A program made the position numbers and the translations under genes. The notes under the pieces were generated by a model. The model was given only the letters and a program-made list of their open reading frames with translations, was not told the DNA's origin and searched no databases. DNA of 5,696 nucleotides from an uncultured Eubacteriales bacterium (GTDB lineage Bacteria; Bacillota; Clostridia; UBA1381; UMGS1253): NCBI GenBank assembly GCA_900550065.1, contig URQR01000132.1, positions 1-5,696 of the forward strand, in the 5' to 3' direction. Positions 5,177-5,696 of the stretch are shown here, in pieces; position 1 is the first letter of the stretch, and every line of letters begins with the position of its first letter.

Positions 5177-5696
5177 ATGAGAAAAAAATTTAAAACAAAA
5201 CGGGTATACATGGCCGCGCTGGCTTTAATATTGATTCTGTGTTCCTGCTCTTCACAGCAGCAGGGCGCTGCGCCGTCGGCGACGGCGCAGCCGGGTGCGG
5301 CATATGGAAGCCTGAGCGTAGTCGTATATAATTTTGACACCTATATTCGCATTGCGACGCTGTCTCAGTCGGTGACGCAGGTAAGCGCACTCATCTACGA
5401 CGGGCTGATGCGTAAAAAGGGCGACTATACGATGGTGCCGTGCCTTGCTCAAAGCTACAGCGTATCGGACAGCGGGCTGGTTTATACCTTTAACCTGCGG
5501 CGCGACGCGGCGTGGCACGATGGGGGCGGTTTTGACGCGTACGACGTGGACTATACGGTAAAAATGATACAGGAGCTGGAAAACAGCCCATACAAGGACA
5601 GGCTTGCAAACGTATCCAACACGAGGCGTGCGGATAAGTACACGTACATCATTACATTAAAAGAAGCGAATGCGGGCTTTATCAATTTGATGGATT
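5177..5696 (+). CDS. ABC transporter solute-binding lipoprotein, family 5 (peptide type), N-terminal 173 codons
   Basis: This is the start of an extracytoplasmic binding protein of the SBP_bac_5 family (OppA/DppA type), which delivers peptides, and in some members nickel or other solutes, to an ABC importer. The N-terminus has a basic stretch (KFKTKR, 4-9), a hydrophobic segment (about 11-22) and a lipobox LCSC with Cys24 the likely lipidated residue, so the mature protein would be anchored on the outer face of the membrane. A short Gln/Ala/Pro-rich linker (27-42) follows. Family motifs then appear: IYDGLM (73-78), VPCLAQSYSVSDSGLVYTF (87-105), LRRDAAWHDGG (107-117) and AYDVDYTVKM (121-130). 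The ATG at 5177 is preceded by AGAGGG 8 nt upstream. The gene is cut by the right edge and may be followed by permease genes. The ligand cannot be told from this portion. Confidence 0.9.
   Translation, partial: MRKKFKTKRVYMAALALILILCSCSSQQQGAAPSATAQPGAAYGSLSVVVYNFDTYIRIATLSQSVTQVSALIYDGLMRKKGDYTMVPCLAQSYSVSDSGLVYTFNLRRDAAWHDGGGFDAYDVDYTVKMIQELENSPYKDRLANVSNTRRADKYTYIITLKEANAGFINLMD

Noticed and set aside
1..5696. CRISPR arrays, insertion sequences, tRNA genes or attachment sites
   Set aside because: No regularly spaced repeats, transposase sequence, terminal inverted repeats or tRNA-like cloverleaf were found on reading both strands.

Overview
The window reads as ordinary chromosomal DNA from a low- to mid-GC Firmicute, most likely an uncultured Clostridia. 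The evidence is strong AGGAGG-type ribosome binding sites, near-perfect sigma-A promoters (two TTGACA boxes with 17-bp spacers), TTG start use, and protein sequences of clostridial type. No phage, insertion sequence, CRISPR, tRNA or rRNA gene is visible.

Left half, minus strand (1-2140): reading in the direction of transcription, a GntR-family regulator with a UTRA ligand domain (2140-1373) is followed after 31 bp by deoC, deoxyribose-phosphate aldolase (1341-676). After another 102 bp comes the start of gltX, glutamyl-tRNA synthetase (573 to beyond base 1). gltX has its own perfect consensus promoter in the 102-bp gap. The regulator and deoC look like a two-gene unit driven by a TTGACA-N17-TATACT promoter in the divergent region.

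Middle (2141-2492): a 352-bp divergent intergenic region. It holds the minus-strand gntR promoter with a 13-bp palindrome at its start point, a 9-bp direct repeat (GTATGGTAT) present in both divergent promoters, and a plus-strand extended -10 promoter. About 180 nt of strongly structured sequence then ends in a run of seven T, and a second possible -10 box lies close to uvrC. This leader matches no RNA class I can name and is the part of the window most worth a second look.

Right half, plus strand (2493-5696): uvrC (617 aa, the nucleotide-excision-repair endonuclease), pgeF (265 aa, YfiH/DUF152 family, TTG start) and the first 173 codons of a family-5 (oligopeptide/dipeptide type) solute-binding lipoprotein. 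Gaps are 19 and 13 bp with no terminator, so they are probably cotranscribed. The genes link DNA repair, cell-wall quality control and probably peptide uptake, but no single pathway joins them; the grouping may be no more than a housekeeping operon. I do not see a new defence or mobile system here.
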